A DNA stretch of 64,000 nucleotides from Caenispirillum bisanense (GTDB taxonomy: Bacteria; Pseudomonadota; Alphaproteobacteria; Rhodospirillales; Rhodospirillaceae), in the NCBI RefSeq assembly GCF_039523075.1, contig NZ_BAAAEP010000009.1:1-64000 (forward strand). Reading direction: 5' to 3'. The notes under the pieces were generated by a model. It had not been told where the DNA came from and made no database searches. It saw only the letters and a program-made list of their open reading frames with translations. This document shows positions 17,080 to 26,700 of the stretch, in pieces. Position numbers and translations under genes: made by a program. The first letter of the stretch is position 1. Each line of letters opens with the position of its first letter.

Positions 17080-18060
17080 ATGGTTGAGCCCGCATCCGCG
17101 CCCGGCCTCATCGCCGACATCGGCGGCACCAATGCCCGCTTCGCCCTCATCGGGCCGGACGGCCAGGCGCATGACGCCCGCACCCTGCTGTGCGCCGATT
17201 ACGACGGGCCGGCGGCGGCGGCGCGGGCCTATCTGCGCGAGGTGCAGGCGGCAACGGCACCGGGGCGCGGCGCCTTCTGCGTCGCCTGCCCGGTGGCCGG
17301 CGACACGGTGGCGCTCACCAACAACCCCTGGCGCTTCAGCATCGCCGCCACCCGCGACGCCCTCGGCCTCGACCGGCTGACGGTGGTCAACGACTTCGTC
17401 GCCAACGCCCTGGCGGTGCCGCGCCTGACCGCCGCCGACCGCGTGCGCATCGGCGGCGGCGAGCCGGTGGCCGGACGGCCCATGGCGGTGCTCGGCCCCG
17501 GCACCGGGCTCGGCGTCGCCCTGCTGGTGCCGGCCGGCGACGGCCGTCTGGTGCCGGTGGCGACCGAAGGCGGCCACGTCACCATGCCCGCCACCGACGC
17601 CGGCGAGGCGGCGGTGCTGGAGCGGCTGGGACGGCGGTTCGATCATGTGTCGGCGGAACGGGTCATCTCCGGCGCCGGCATCGTCAACGTCTACCAGGCG
17701 GTGTGCGGCGTCGAAGGGGCGGAACCGGCCACCGACGATCCGGCCGAGATCGGCCGCCGCGCCATCGACGACGGCGACCCGCTGGCGCTGCACAGCCTGC
17801 ATCTGGTGTTCGGCATGCTGGGCACGGTGGCGGGCAACCTCGCCCTGTCCACCGGGGCGCTTGGCGGGGTGACGATCATGGGCGGCATCGTGCCGCGCTA
17901 CCTCGACCTGTTCCGCGCCAGCCCGTTTCGCACCAAGTTCGAGGCCAAGGGGCGCTTCCGCGACTACCTGAGCGGCATTCCGGTCGACGTGGTGGTCCAC
18001 CCCTACCCCGCCTTCGTCGGGCTGGCCGGGCTGGTGGCGGCGGAAGCATCAACCAAATAA
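17080..18060 (+). CDS. glk: Glucokinase (Glk family)
   Basis: A 326-residue ROK-independent bacterial glucokinase phosphorylating glucose to glucose-6-phosphate with ATP. DIGGTNARFA binds phosphate; VVNDFVANALAV carries the catalytic Asp; LGPGTGLGVALL and TEGGHVTMPA complete the fold. I chose the ATG at 17080 with GGGAG seven bases upstream over a TTG six bases earlier. As the last trehalose-operon gene it would recycle the glucose released by phosphorolysis. Confidence 0.93.
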   Translation: MVEPASAPGLIADIGGTNARFALIGPDGQAHDARTLLCADYDGPAAAARAYLREVQAATAPGRGAFCVACPVAGDTVALTNNPWRFSIAATRDALGLDRLTVVNDFVANALAVPRLTAADRVRIGGGEPVAGRPMAVLGPGTGLGVALLVPAGDGRLVPVATEGGHVTMPATDAGEAAVLERLGRRFDHVSAERVISGAGIVNVYQAVCGVEGAEPATDDPAEIGRRAIDDGDPLALHSLHLVFGMLGTVAGNLALSTGALGGVTIMGGIVPRYLDLFRASPFRTKFEAKGRFRDYLSGIPVDVVVHPYPAFVGLAGLVAAEASTK

Positions 18061-18399
18061 ATCGACATCATTTTTCCTGTGCATATTTGTAAAGTGTGGC
18101 GGCGGCTCGCGTCGCCACTTCCCCCCTGGGCGGGGGTGCGCTATTTTCGGTCGCGCACCGTGCCGCCCCTTTCGCCTTGCAGGTAACGACGATCCTCTCG
18201 GCCACGACGGCGGCGCGGCGCCCGGCGATGTGCAGCCCTGCCTGCACCGCCATTGGGGGAGAGTGGTCATCGTCATGGGATGCGGGCCGCGGCCGACCGG
18301 CGGCCGGCGCCCGCCGGCGTGCCCGACATGCCCGCTGCCCGCCGCCATCGGCGCGGGGCAGACGGGCCGGCGGCAGGCCGCGTCATCGTGGGGGATAGT
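18061..18399 (+). other. Gene-free region between glk and the sodium channel gene
   Basis: This 339-bp stretch starts AT-rich and contains two hairpins: GTGGCG/CGCCAC just after glk (around 18094-18116) and GTGCGC/GCGCAC at 18136-18141 with 18153-18158. Neither is followed by a clear T-run. The second half is GC-rich with no convincing coding signal or named regulatory element. The hairpins may end the trehalose transcript. Confidence 0.45.
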
Positions 18400-19251
18400 A
18401 TGGAAGCGTGCGTGGAACGGCCCGGCGTCATCGAGCGCGCCGGTCAGTGGGTGGAAAGTGCCAGGATCCAGCGGATCATCACCACCCTGATCATCATCAA
18501 CGCCATCATTCTGGGGCTGGAGACGTCGCCGACCGTCACCAACGCCATCGGGCCGCTGATCGCCGCCATCGACCAGGCCATCCTCGGCGTGTTCATCGTC
18601 GAACTGGTGCTTCGCATCGCCTATCGCCGCGGCGCCTTCTTCCGCGACGGCTGGAGCCTGTTCGATCTGGCCGTGGTGCTGATCGCCGTGCTGCCGACCA
18701 CGCCGGGCCTTGCGGTGCTGCGCGCCCTGCGCGTGCTGCGCGTGCTGCGCCTCATCACCGTGCTGCCGCGCCTGAAGATGATCGTCGCGGCGCTGCTGTC
18801 GTCGCTGCCGGGCCTCGGCATGATCGTCATGCTGCAGGCGCTGCTGTTCTATGTCGGCGCGGTGATCGCCACCAAGACCTTCGGCCCTGACTTCCCCGAC
18901 TGGTTCGGCACCATCGGCGCCTCGCTCTACAGCCTGTTCCAGATCATGACGCTGGAAAGCTGGTCCATGGGCATCGTGCGGCCGGTGATGGAGAAGTTCC
19001 CGCTGGCGTGGTCGTTCTTCGTGCCGTTCATCCTGATCGCCACCTTCACCATGCTGAACCTGTTCATCGCGGTGATCGTCAACGCCATGCAGAGCCTGCA
19101 CGAGGAAGAACGGGCGGAAATCGAGCGCGAAGTCGAGGAGGTCGCCCAGACCGCCACCGACACCGTGCTGGCCGAGCTGCAGAACCTGCGGGCGGAAATC
19201 GCCGCCCTGCGCGAGGAACAGCGGGCCACCCGCCAGCAGCCCGCCGAGTAA
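18400..19251 (+). CDS. Bacterial voltage-gated sodium channel (BacNav/NaChBac type)
   Basis: A 283-residue six-helix channel subunit that would assemble as a tetramer in the inner membrane. The S4 voltage sensor (LRALRVLRVLRLI) carries Arg every third residue. The pore selectivity filter is TLESWSM with Glu186, identical to the motif of the structurally known NavAb and typical of Na+-selective BacNav. The pore-lining S6 is followed by a charged C-terminal helix with heptad character (residues ~235-280), matching the coiled-coil tetramerisation bundle of the family. The start at 18400 has GGGGGA upstream. In other bacteria such channels act in motility, chemotaxis and pH homeostasis. Confidence 0.93.
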   Translation: MEACVERPGVIERAGQWVESARIQRIITTLIIINAIILGLETSPTVTNAIGPLIAAIDQAILGVFIVELVLRIAYRRGAFFRDGWSLFDLAVVLIAVLPTTPGLAVLRALRVLRVLRLITVLPRLKMIVAALLSSLPGLGMIVMLQALLFYVGAVIATKTFGPDFPDWFGTIGASLYSLFQIMTLESWSMGIVRPVMEKFPLAWSFFVPFILIATFTMLNLFIAVIVNAMQSLHEEERAEIEREVEEVAQTATDTVLAELQNLRAEIAALREEQRATRQQPAE

Positions 19252-19281
19252 GCCGGACAAGCCGCCACCGGGCGCAGGGCG

Positions 19282-20532
19282 TCAGAGGATGCCCTGCGCC
19301 CGGTAGGCGGCCAGTTCCTCGTCAGTCAGGCCGCACAGCTTGCCGAAGATGTCGGCATTGCCTTCGCCGAGGTCCGGCCCCAGCCGCTCCACCCGGCCCG
19401 GCGTGGCGGTCAGGCGCGGCACCACGTTCGGCACCACCACCTCGCCCAGCAGGGCGTCGGCCATGCGCAGCAGGTTGCCGCGGGCGGCGAACTGCGGGTC
19501 GGCGAAGATGTCGGCGATGGTATTAATGGCGCCGCAGGGCACCTCCTCCGCCAGGCACAGGGCCATCACCTGATCGCGGTCGTGGGCGGCGGTCCAGGCG
19601 GCGACGGCGCCGTCCACCGCCGCGCGGTCGCTCAGCCGCGCCGCCACCTGCCCGTGGGAGGCGGCCAGATCGGCCCGCCGCATGGCGCGGGTCAGGCGCT
19701 CGAACATCTTGTCGTTGGTGCAGGCGATGGCCACCCAGTGGCCGTCAGCGCACTGGAAATGGCCGTGCGGGCAGGCGTTGAGCGTGCCCGCCCCTTCCGG
19801 CCCGCGCACCGTGCCTTCGTGGGCATAGCGCGGCGCCAGTTCATCGAGCACACGGAAGACGCTTTCGTATAGGCCGATGTCCACCTGCTGGCCCTCGCCG
19901 GTGCGGTCGCGGTGACGCAGCGCCACCAGCACCCCCACCGCCCCGAACAGGCCGCTCATGTAATCGGCGAGCGAGGTGGAGCCCGGCGTCACCGGCGGGC
20001 CGCCGGGCATGCCGGCCAGATGGGTCAGGCCGCCGACCGCATGGGCGATGCGGGCGAAGCCGGGGCGGTCGCGGTAGGGGCCGGTCTGGCCGTAGCCCGA
20101 CACCCGCAGCATGACCAGGCCGGGGTTCACCGCCCGCAGGTCATCCCAGCCGAGGCCCCATTTCTCCAGCGTGCCGGGGCGGAAGTTCTCGCACACCACG
20201 TCGGCCTGCGCCGCCATCTGGCGGAACAGGGCCGCCCCCTTGGGATGACGCAGATCGAGGGTGACGGAGCGCTTGTTGCGCGCCTCCGACAGCCAGGCGA
20301 GGCTGTCGCCGCGCGCCGTCGGGGTGCCGAAGCGGCGGAACGGATCGCCGCCGCCGGGCTGCTCCACCTTGATCACCTCGGCGCCGAACTCGGCCAGGAT
20401 GGCGGCGGCGTAGGGGGCGGCGATGAAGGTGGCGCAGTCGAGCACCCGGATGCCGGTCAGCGGCAGGGGCGCAGGCGCAGCGGCAGCGGCGGCGTCGGCA
20501 GCGGGAGCGGCGGGCTGGTCGGCGGCGGTCAT
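19282..20532 (-). CDS. Class III CoA-transferase (CaiB/BaiF family)
   Basis: A 416-residue family III CoA-transferase that moves CoA between carboxylic acids. Motifs include VLDCATFIAAPYAAAILAEFGA, EARNKRSVTLDL, the VSGYGQTGPYRDRPGF segment and the catalytic Asp190 in SLADYMSG. The first ~25 residues are an Ala/Pro-rich extension not usual in the family. Substrates (formyl, succinyl, hydroxy acids) cannot be told from the sequence, and no pathway genes flank it. Confidence 0.88.
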   Translation of the reverse strand: MTAADQPAAPAADAAAAAAPAPLPLTGIRVLDCATFIAAPYAAAILAEFGAEVIKVEQPGGGDPFRRFGTPTARGDSLAWLSEARNKRSVTLDLRHPKGAALFRQMAAQADVVCENFRPGTLEKWGLGWDDLRAVNPGLVMLRVSGYGQTGPYRDRPGFARIAHAVGGLTHLAGMPGGPPVTPGSTSLADYMSGLFGAVGVLVALRHRDRTGEGQQVDIGLYESVFRVLDELAPRYAHEGTVRGPEGAGTLNACPHGHFQCADGHWVAIACTNDKMFERLTRAMRRADLAASHGQVAARLSDRAAVDGAVAAWTAAHDRDQVMALCLAEEVPCGAINTIADIFADPQFAARGNLLRMADALLGEVVVPNVVPRLTATPGRVERLGPDLGEGNADIFGKLCGLTDEELAAYRAQGIL

Positions 20533-20617
20533 CGGACGGTCTCCCCCTCAGGCAGTGCGGTGGCGCTGGCGGTGGCAGCGGCGGGCGATCTTGCGGCAGG
20601 TACCGGCGGCCGGCAAG

Positions 20618-21199
20618 TCAGCGCCGCGGCGCCCGCACCCGCACCAGATAGACAAGGCTCGCCGCCGCCTCGCGCAGGCTGTAGAGCCACCACGCAGGAC
20701 TGAGCCGCGGCGGTGCCGGCGCCGCCTGGCCGTCGACGCTGATGCCGAGCGGCTGCGCCAGCCGGCGGAAGGTCCACAGGGCCCGCGGCAGGTGCACCGC
20801 ATCGGTCACCACCACCAGCCGCCGCCAGTTGCGGGCGGCGGCGAGCGCCAGGGCCTCGCGCGCATTGCCGAGGGTATCCTGCGACACATCCTCCATCACC
20901 AGCGCCGTCGGCGGCACCCCGTGGCCGGCGGTGAGCAGGCGCGCCATGACCGCCGCCTCCGACACGCCGGAGGCGGAGGCCGAGGCCGCGCCGGTGGCAC
21001 CACCGCAGACCATCAGGGCAGGTGCCACCCCCTGTCGCCACAGGCCGGCGGCATGCTCCACCCGGCGTTGAAGGGCCGGCGTCGGCGCCCCCTCAGAGGT
21101 CAGCTTCGCACCCAGAATAACAAGGCAATCCGCGGCTTTGCGGGGCGCCCGAGGGGGTGCCGGGGAAACTTCCGGAAGCGCCGCTTCTTCGATGGACAT
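20618..21199 (-). CDS. YdcF/DUF218 family protein
   Basis: A 193-residue DUF218 protein. The conserved features are CLVILGAKL near residue 25, CGGAT, the acidic EDVSQDTLGNAREAL segment and VVTDAVHLPRALW. Related proteins (YdcF, SanA, ElyC) affect the envelope or bind SAM; the exact function is unknown. It has no N-terminal membrane helix, unlike SanA and ElyC. It diverges from the next gene with overlapping upstream regions. Confidence 0.8.
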   Translation of the reverse strand: MSIEEAALPEVSPAPPRAPRKAADCLVILGAKLTSEGAPTPALQRRVEHAAGLWRQGVAPALMVCGGATGAASASASGVSEAAVMARLLTAGHGVPPTALVMEDVSQDTLGNAREALALAAARNWRRLVVVTDAVHLPRALWTFRRLAQPLGISVDGQAAPAPPRLSPAWWLYSLREAAASLVYLVRVRAPRR

Positions 21200-21285
21200 T
21201 TCGTAGTATTACCTCCATGATCGCCCTCCCGACAGAATACGCTGGTAGGCGTTCCGCCCGTACAATCCTCTGCCTGAGCCAAGAA

Positions 21286-22137
21286 ATGGCCTCCGTTATC
21301 GGCATAACGCTGTTCCGCGAGAAGACGACGGTCCACAAGTTCACCTTCGACCTGCCGTCGGAGGGAGGTCAGGCCGCCATGTCGATCCGCTCCAACCGGA
21401 TCGCCATGATGCTGAAGTCGGGCGACATCAGCGAAACCGTGGTCGTGCGGGGCCAGAACATTCCCTGCACCCTGCGCGCCGCCGCCATGGTGTACGACGC
21501 CTTCAGCCGCAATCCGTTCATCTTCAGCAAGGACGAGCCGGAAGACTGGGCTCCCCGCTGGGACCAGCGGATGTCGTCGTATGAACGGCAGTTCGTGCCG
21601 GAAACCTGGGTGTCGATCCACCACAACGGGCGGACCCTGTTCTCCACCAACACCTCGCGCCAGATCGATGCCATCGAGGCCCTGGCCCAGGGCGGCGACG
21701 TCAACGAACAGATCGTGCGCCGCGTCAGCCAGACCCTGTTCGGCAAGGACGAGGAATTCGTCGTCCAGCACGACAGCCAGACGGCGGTGGTGTTCACGCC
21801 CTTCAGCAGCTATCACCGCGCCGCCATCCTGGAACGCCGGGGCGGGCGCACAGGCTCCTTCGCCGTGTCGGTGCATCATCCGCCCAAGCCGAAGAAGCCG
21901 GTGCGCTACGACACCTTCATCCACTTCTGCGCCGACCTGATCGAGGCGGTGAACGTGCGCATGTTCCTTGACCGCATCAAGGCGATGATCGAGGAAAACC
22001 GCATCTCCGGCCCGCCCATCACGCCCGCCCAGGTGCAGGGCGCCATGACCCGCCGCAAGGAACTGGTCGCCTTCGCCAACGCCTTCGAGCGCGCCAACAA
22101 GGTGTCCTACCGGCCGGAACGGCCGGACCTGTTCTAG
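21286..22137 (+). CDS. Uncharacterised conserved-looking protein
   Basis: I do not recognise this protein. From the ATG at 21286 it would have 283 residues, soluble, with a beta-rich N-terminal half (ITLFREKTTVHKFTFDL, then VPETWVSIHHNGRTLFSTNT) and a helical C-terminus (FCADLIEAVNVRMFLDRIKAMIEENR). Coding character is clear. The start is uncertain: an ATG at 21217 lies only 17 bases from the divergent gene, and an ATG at 21380 has the best ribosome-binding site (GGGAGGT), but the residues before it also look coding. No catalytic motif is apparent. Confidence 0.7.
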   Translation: MASVIGITLFREKTTVHKFTFDLPSEGGQAAMSIRSNRIAMMLKSGDISETVVVRGQNIPCTLRAAAMVYDAFSRNPFIFSKDEPEDWAPRWDQRMSSYERQFVPETWVSIHHNGRTLFSTNTSRQIDAIEALAQGGDVNEQIVRRVSQTLFGKDEEFVVQHDSQTAVVFTPFSSYHRAAILERRGGRTGSFAVSVHHPPKPKKPVRYDTFIHFCADLIEAVNVRMFLDRIKAMIEENRISGPPITPAQVQGAMTRRKELVAFANAFERANKVSYRPERPDLF

Positions 22138-22222
22138 CCCCGCCCGGTCGGCGGCGCGTCGTTCCCGATTTCCTCGCCTCGCCGCCGTCCGCTATTGTCC
22201 GTTGGTCCGTTTGGTGAGTGCC

Positions 22223-22948
22223 ATGGAACGCAGGAACAGCCGAGACGTCCTTTTCGAGGCCCTGGCCCTGGAAGACCGCGCCGTTGCCGACATCGGCTGC
22301 GGCGACGGCGGCCTCGCCCGCGCCCTGCGCAAGGCCGGCGCCGCCCGCGTCATCGGCATCGAATGCAGTCCCCGCCAGCTGGCCAAGGCCCGCGCCGCCG
22401 AGCCGGTGGACGGCGTCGTCATCATCGACGGCGTGGCCGAGGCCCTGCCGCTGCTCGCCTCCACCCAGGACGCGGTGGTGTTCTTCAACAGCCTGCACCA
22501 CGTACCGCCGCAGCACATGGCCGGCGCCATGGCGGAAGCGGCGCGGGTGCTGAAGCCGGGCGGCCAGCTCTACTGCTCCGAGCCGGTGGCGCAGGGCCCG
22601 TTCTACGACCTCTGCCGCCTGGTGGACGACGAGCGCGAGGTGCGCGCCCTGGCGCACCGGGCGCTGCACGCCGCCCATGCCCACGGCCTGCATGTGGAGA
22701 TGGAGACGGTCTTCACCCACACCGTGAAGATGCGCAGCTTCGAGGCCTTCCGCGACCGCATCATCAGCGCCAACAGCGACCGCGAAGCCCGCTTCGACGC
22801 CCACGAGGCGGAGCTGCGCACCCGGTTCGAGGAGCTGGGCACCCGCACCGACGACGGCTGGACCTTCGACCAGCCGACGCGGGTGACGGTGCTGCGCAAG
22901 GAACGGCGGGAAGACTGGGACCTGCACGCCCACGCCCGCGGCGTGTGA
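22223..22948 (+). CDS. Class I SAM-dependent methyltransferase
   Basis: A 241-residue methyltransferase of the Methyltransf_11 type. Motif I is VADIGCGDGGLARAL near residue 25, motif II region VIGIECSP, and motif IV FFNSLHHVPPQHM, followed by the LKPGGQLYCSEPV strand. The substrate is unknown. An acidic or charged C-terminal half beyond the core fold may be substrate specific. The ATG at 22223 follows GGTGAG; an in-frame TTG at 22202 is less likely. Confidence 0.85.
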   Translation: MERRNSRDVLFEALALEDRAVADIGCGDGGLARALRKAGAARVIGIECSPRQLAKARAAEPVDGVVIIDGVAEALPLLASTQDAVVFFNSLHHVPPQHMAGAMAEAARVLKPGGQLYCSEPVAQGPFYDLCRLVDDEREVRALAHRALHAAHAHGLHVEMETVFTHTVKMRSFEAFRDRIISANSDREARFDAHEAELRTRFEELGTRTDDGWTFDQPTRVTVLRKERREDWDLHAHARGV

Positions 22949-22955
22949 GCCGGCC

Positions 22956-23339
22956 TCAGGCCAGGCGCTGGCGGATCCAGGCGGCGAGGTCGGTTCCGTT
23001 CAACTGGCCATCCGCCAGCGACCAGATGACGGGCGCCAGTTCCTGGCTGTTGCTGTTCAGCCGCGCCCCGTTGAGGCGCAGAAAGGTGAGCATGCAGATG
23101 GTGCCCGTCCGCTTGTTGCCGTCGACAAACGGGTGATTGCGGACGATCGCCTCGCAATAGGCGGCCGCGAGGTCCGCCACATCGGGCTCGCCATAGGCAG
23201 CCAGATGCTGCGGCCGCGCCAGTGCCGACTCCAGCAGGCCAGGGTCACGGGTACCACTCGCACCGCCATGCTGTGCGATCTGGAGTTCGTGAACCTGGAC
23301 GGCGAACTTCGGCGATATCCAGCGCCACTCCGCCGTCAT
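22956..23339 (-). CDS. doc: Doc-family toxin (Fic fold)
   Basis: A 127-residue death-on-curing type toxin. The Fic motif reads HPFVDGNKRT (His69 to Thr78), with the GNKR ending seen in Doc-type kinases that phosphorylate EF-Tu. The N-terminal helices and the GLLESALARPQH segment are typical of the family. It is preceded by its antitoxin gene with a four-base ATGA overlap, giving a complete chromosomal type II toxin-antitoxin pair. It converges on the methyltransferase gene with seven bases between stops. Confidence 0.9.
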   Translation of the reverse strand: MTAEWRWISPKFAVQVHELQIAQHGGASGTRDPGLLESALARPQHLAAYGEPDVADLAAAYCEAIVRNHPFVDGNKRTGTICMLTFLRLNGARLNSNSQELAPVIWSLADGQLNGTDLAAWIRQRLA

Positions 23340-23566
23340 TTCGCAAGATCGCGCAGAGCGTCGCGATACTCCTCCATGACCTCAAGGCCGATGGCCATCT
23401 GCTCGGCAAGGTCGGCGTCGGCCGCGGTCAGGCGGTAACCGTCGGGGGTCTCGGTCAGGTAGAGGCTTTCGCCGCTGACGACATTCAGCCGCGAGATCGC
23501 TTCCTCAGGCAGAACCACGGCCAGCTTGCCGCCGACCCTGGTCATTTCCAGCTGATAGATTCCCAT
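23336..23566 (-). CDS. AbrB/MazE-like antitoxin
   Basis: A 76-residue protein whose first ~45 residues form a SpoVT/AbrB swapped-hairpin DNA-binding domain (MTRVGGKLAVVLPEEAISRL, then VVSGESLYLTETPDGYRL). The acidic helical C-terminus (~46-76) should thread the Doc active site. The start at 23566 has AGGAGA upstream and is much better than an earlier in-frame ATG. Doc toxins classically pair with Phd; an AbrB-type partner is a known alternative. It probably autoregulates the operon. Confidence 0.88.
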   Translation of the reverse strand: MGIYQLEMTRVGGKLAVVLPEEAISRLNVVSGESLYLTETPDGYRLTAADADLAEQMAIGLEVMEEYRDALRDLAK

Positions 23567-23708
23567 CGCTCCGTCTCCTCGACCCGATGCATAAGAGATA
23601 CGTCGGCACGCGCCCCACGGCAACCACCTCCTTTCCCCATTGCCCGCCCGCTGGGCATCGTGCATCGTTGACTGCATATTGAGCAGCAAGGAAAGGGGAT
23701 CAGGGGGA

Positions 23709-26700
23709 ATGAGCATCCGGGTCGCGCTGCGTCACCGCACGTCCTACCGCTACGACCGGCTGGTGTCGCTCAGCCCGCAGGTGATCCGCCTGCGGCCGGC
23801 GCCGCACTCGCGCACCAAGGTGCTGTCCTACGCCCTGACCATCCACCCCAAGGGCCACTTCCTCAACTGGCAGCAGGACCCGCAGTCCAACTGGCTGGCC
23901 CGCGTGGTCTTCCCCGAGAAGGTGCGGGAATTCTCCATCGACGTCGATCTGGTGGCGGAGATGGAGACGGTGAACCCCTTCGACTTCTTCCTGGAGCCGC
24001 AGGCCGAGCACTGGCCCTTCGACTACGACCCCATCCTGGCGGAGGAACTGCGCCCCTTCCGCCGCTGCGAGCCGGCCGGTCCCAAGCTGGCGGCGTGGCT
24101 GGCGAGCGTCCCGCGCGAGAAGACCCAGACCACCAGCTTCATCGTCGGCCTCAACCAGCGCCTGCAGCAGGAGATCAAGTACCTGGTCCGCCTGGAGCCG
24201 GGCGTGCAGACCTGCGAGGAGACGCTGACCAAGCTGTCCGGCTCCTGCCGCGATTCCGGCTGGCTGCTGGTGCAGATCCTGCGGCACCTGGGCTTCGCGG
24301 CGCGCTTCGTGTCGGGCTACCTGATCCAGCTGGTGGCCGACGAAAAGCCCATCGACGGCGGCCCCGCCGGCACCGACCACGACTTCACCGACCTGCACGC
24401 CTGGGCCGAGGTCTACCTGCCCGGCGCCGGCTGGATCGGCCTTGACCCCACCTCGGGCCTGCTGGCGGGCGAGGGCCACATCCCGCTTGCCGCTACCCCC
24501 GACACGCCATCCGCCGCCCCCATCACCGGCGGCGTCGACGAGTGCGAGACCGAATTCGGCTTCGAGATGAGCGTCGCGCGCATCCACGAGACGCCGCGCG
24601 TCACCAAGCCCTACACGCCGGAGCAGTGGGCCGCCATCGAAGCCCTCGGTCATCGGGTGGATGCCGACCTGAGGGCCGGCGACGTGCGGCTGACCATGGG
24701 CGGCGAGCCGACCTTCGTCGCCGCCTTCGACATGGATTCGGCGGAATGGAACACCGCCGCCGTCGGCCCCACCAAGCGCCTCTACGCCGCCGACCTGATC
24801 CGCCGCCTGCGGGCCCGCTTTGCGCCGGGGGGCATGCTGCTCTACGGCCAGGGCAAATGGTATCCGGGGGAGAGCCTGCCGCGCTGGGCCTTCCACCTCT
24901 ACTGGCGGCGCGACGGCAAGCCGCTGTGGCGCGACCTGTCCAACTTCGCCGACGAGACCGACCGCCCCGACAGCACCATCGCCGATGCCGAGCGGCTGAT
25001 GTACGCCATCGCCGACGGGCTGAAGCTGGACGGCAATGCCATCCATCCCGCCTATGAGGATGCCGGCCACTTCCTCGCCCGCGAGGCACGCCTGCCGGAC
25101 AACGTCGACCCCTTCGACAGCAAGCTGAAGGACCCCGAGGAACGCGCCCGGCTGGCCCGGGTGTTCGGGCGCGGGCTCGACCAGCCGGTGGGCTATGTGC
25201 TGCCGGTGCAGCGCTGGCAGGGAGCGGCGGAAGCGCCGCGGTGGCAGACGGAGGTGTGGCGCTTCCGCACCGGCCGCATGGTGCTGCACCCCGGCGACAG
25301 CCCGGTCGGCCTGCGCATGCCGCTGGACGGCCTGCCGTGGGTGCCGGCGTCGAGCTACCCCTACGTCGTCGAGGCCGACCCCTTCGCCCCGCGCGGCGAT
25401 CTGCCGGAGCCCCGCGACCTGGAACGGGAGCCCCGCGACCTGGAGAGGGCACCCCGCGACCCCGACCAGCGCCACCTGCAGGGCGCCCCCGCCGCCATCG
25501 AGCGGCCGCAGCACCCGCAAAGCCACACCGCCGGCCGCGCCGTCCGCACCGCGCTCGCCATCGAGCCGCGCGACGGCCGCCTGCACGTCTTCATGCCGCC
25601 GACGGAAACCGCCGACGACTACATCGCCCTGATCGCCGAGATCGAAGCGGCGGCGGTGCGCTGCCGCCTGCCGGTGACCATCGAGGGCTATCCGCCGCCG
25701 CGCGACCCGCGCCTCAACAGCATCTCCGTCACCCCCGACCCCGGCGTGATCGAGGTCAACATCCACCCCGCCGCCAGCTGGGACGACGCCGTCGCCATCA
25801 CCACCGGCCTTTACGAAGATGCCCGCGCCTGCCGGCTGGGGACGGAGAAGTTCCTCATCGACGGCCGCGCCAGCGGCACCGGCGGCGGCAACCACATCGT
25901 GCTCGGCGGCGCCACCGCCGGCGACAGCCCGTTCCTGCGCCGGCCCGACCTGCTCGGCAGCCTGATCCGCTACTGGCAGGCGCACCCGAGCCTCAGCTAC
26001 CTGTTCTCGGGCATGTTCATCGGCCCCACCAGCCAGGCGCCGCGCATCGACGAGGCCCGCAACGACAGCGTCTATGAAATGCAGATCGCCCTGTCGCAGC
26101 TGCCGCCGGCGACGGCGCAGGCGGCGCCGTGGGTGGTCGACCGGGCGCTGCGCCACCTGCTGGCCGACCTGACCGGCAATACCCACCGGTCGGAAATCTG
26201 CATCGACAAGCTCTACTCCCCCGACAGCGCCACCGGCCGCCTGGGGCTGGTGGAGTTCCGTTCGTTCGAGATGCCGCCGCACGCGCAGATGAGCCTGGCC
26301 CAGCAACTGCTGCTGCGGGCCTTGATCGCGTGGTTCTGGCGCGAGCCCTTCACCCGCCCCCTCACCCGCTGGGGCACCCGCCTGCACGACCAGTTCATGC
26401 TGCCGCATTACGTGGAGCGCGACTTCCACGACGTGCTGGCCGACCTGTCCCGCGCCGGCCATGCCTTCGATCCGGCGTGGTTCGCGCCGCATGTGGAGTT
26501 CCGCTTCCCCCGCTATGGCGAGGTGGTCCACGACGGCGTCCACCTGGAACTGCGGCAGGCGCTGGAACCGTGGCTGGTGCTGGGGGAGGAACCGGGCGTC
26601 GGCGGCACCGTCCGCTATGTCGATTCGAGCGTCGAGCGCCTGCAGGTGAAGGTGTCCGGCCTCAACCCGCAGCGCCATGTGGTCACCTGCAACGGCCGCC

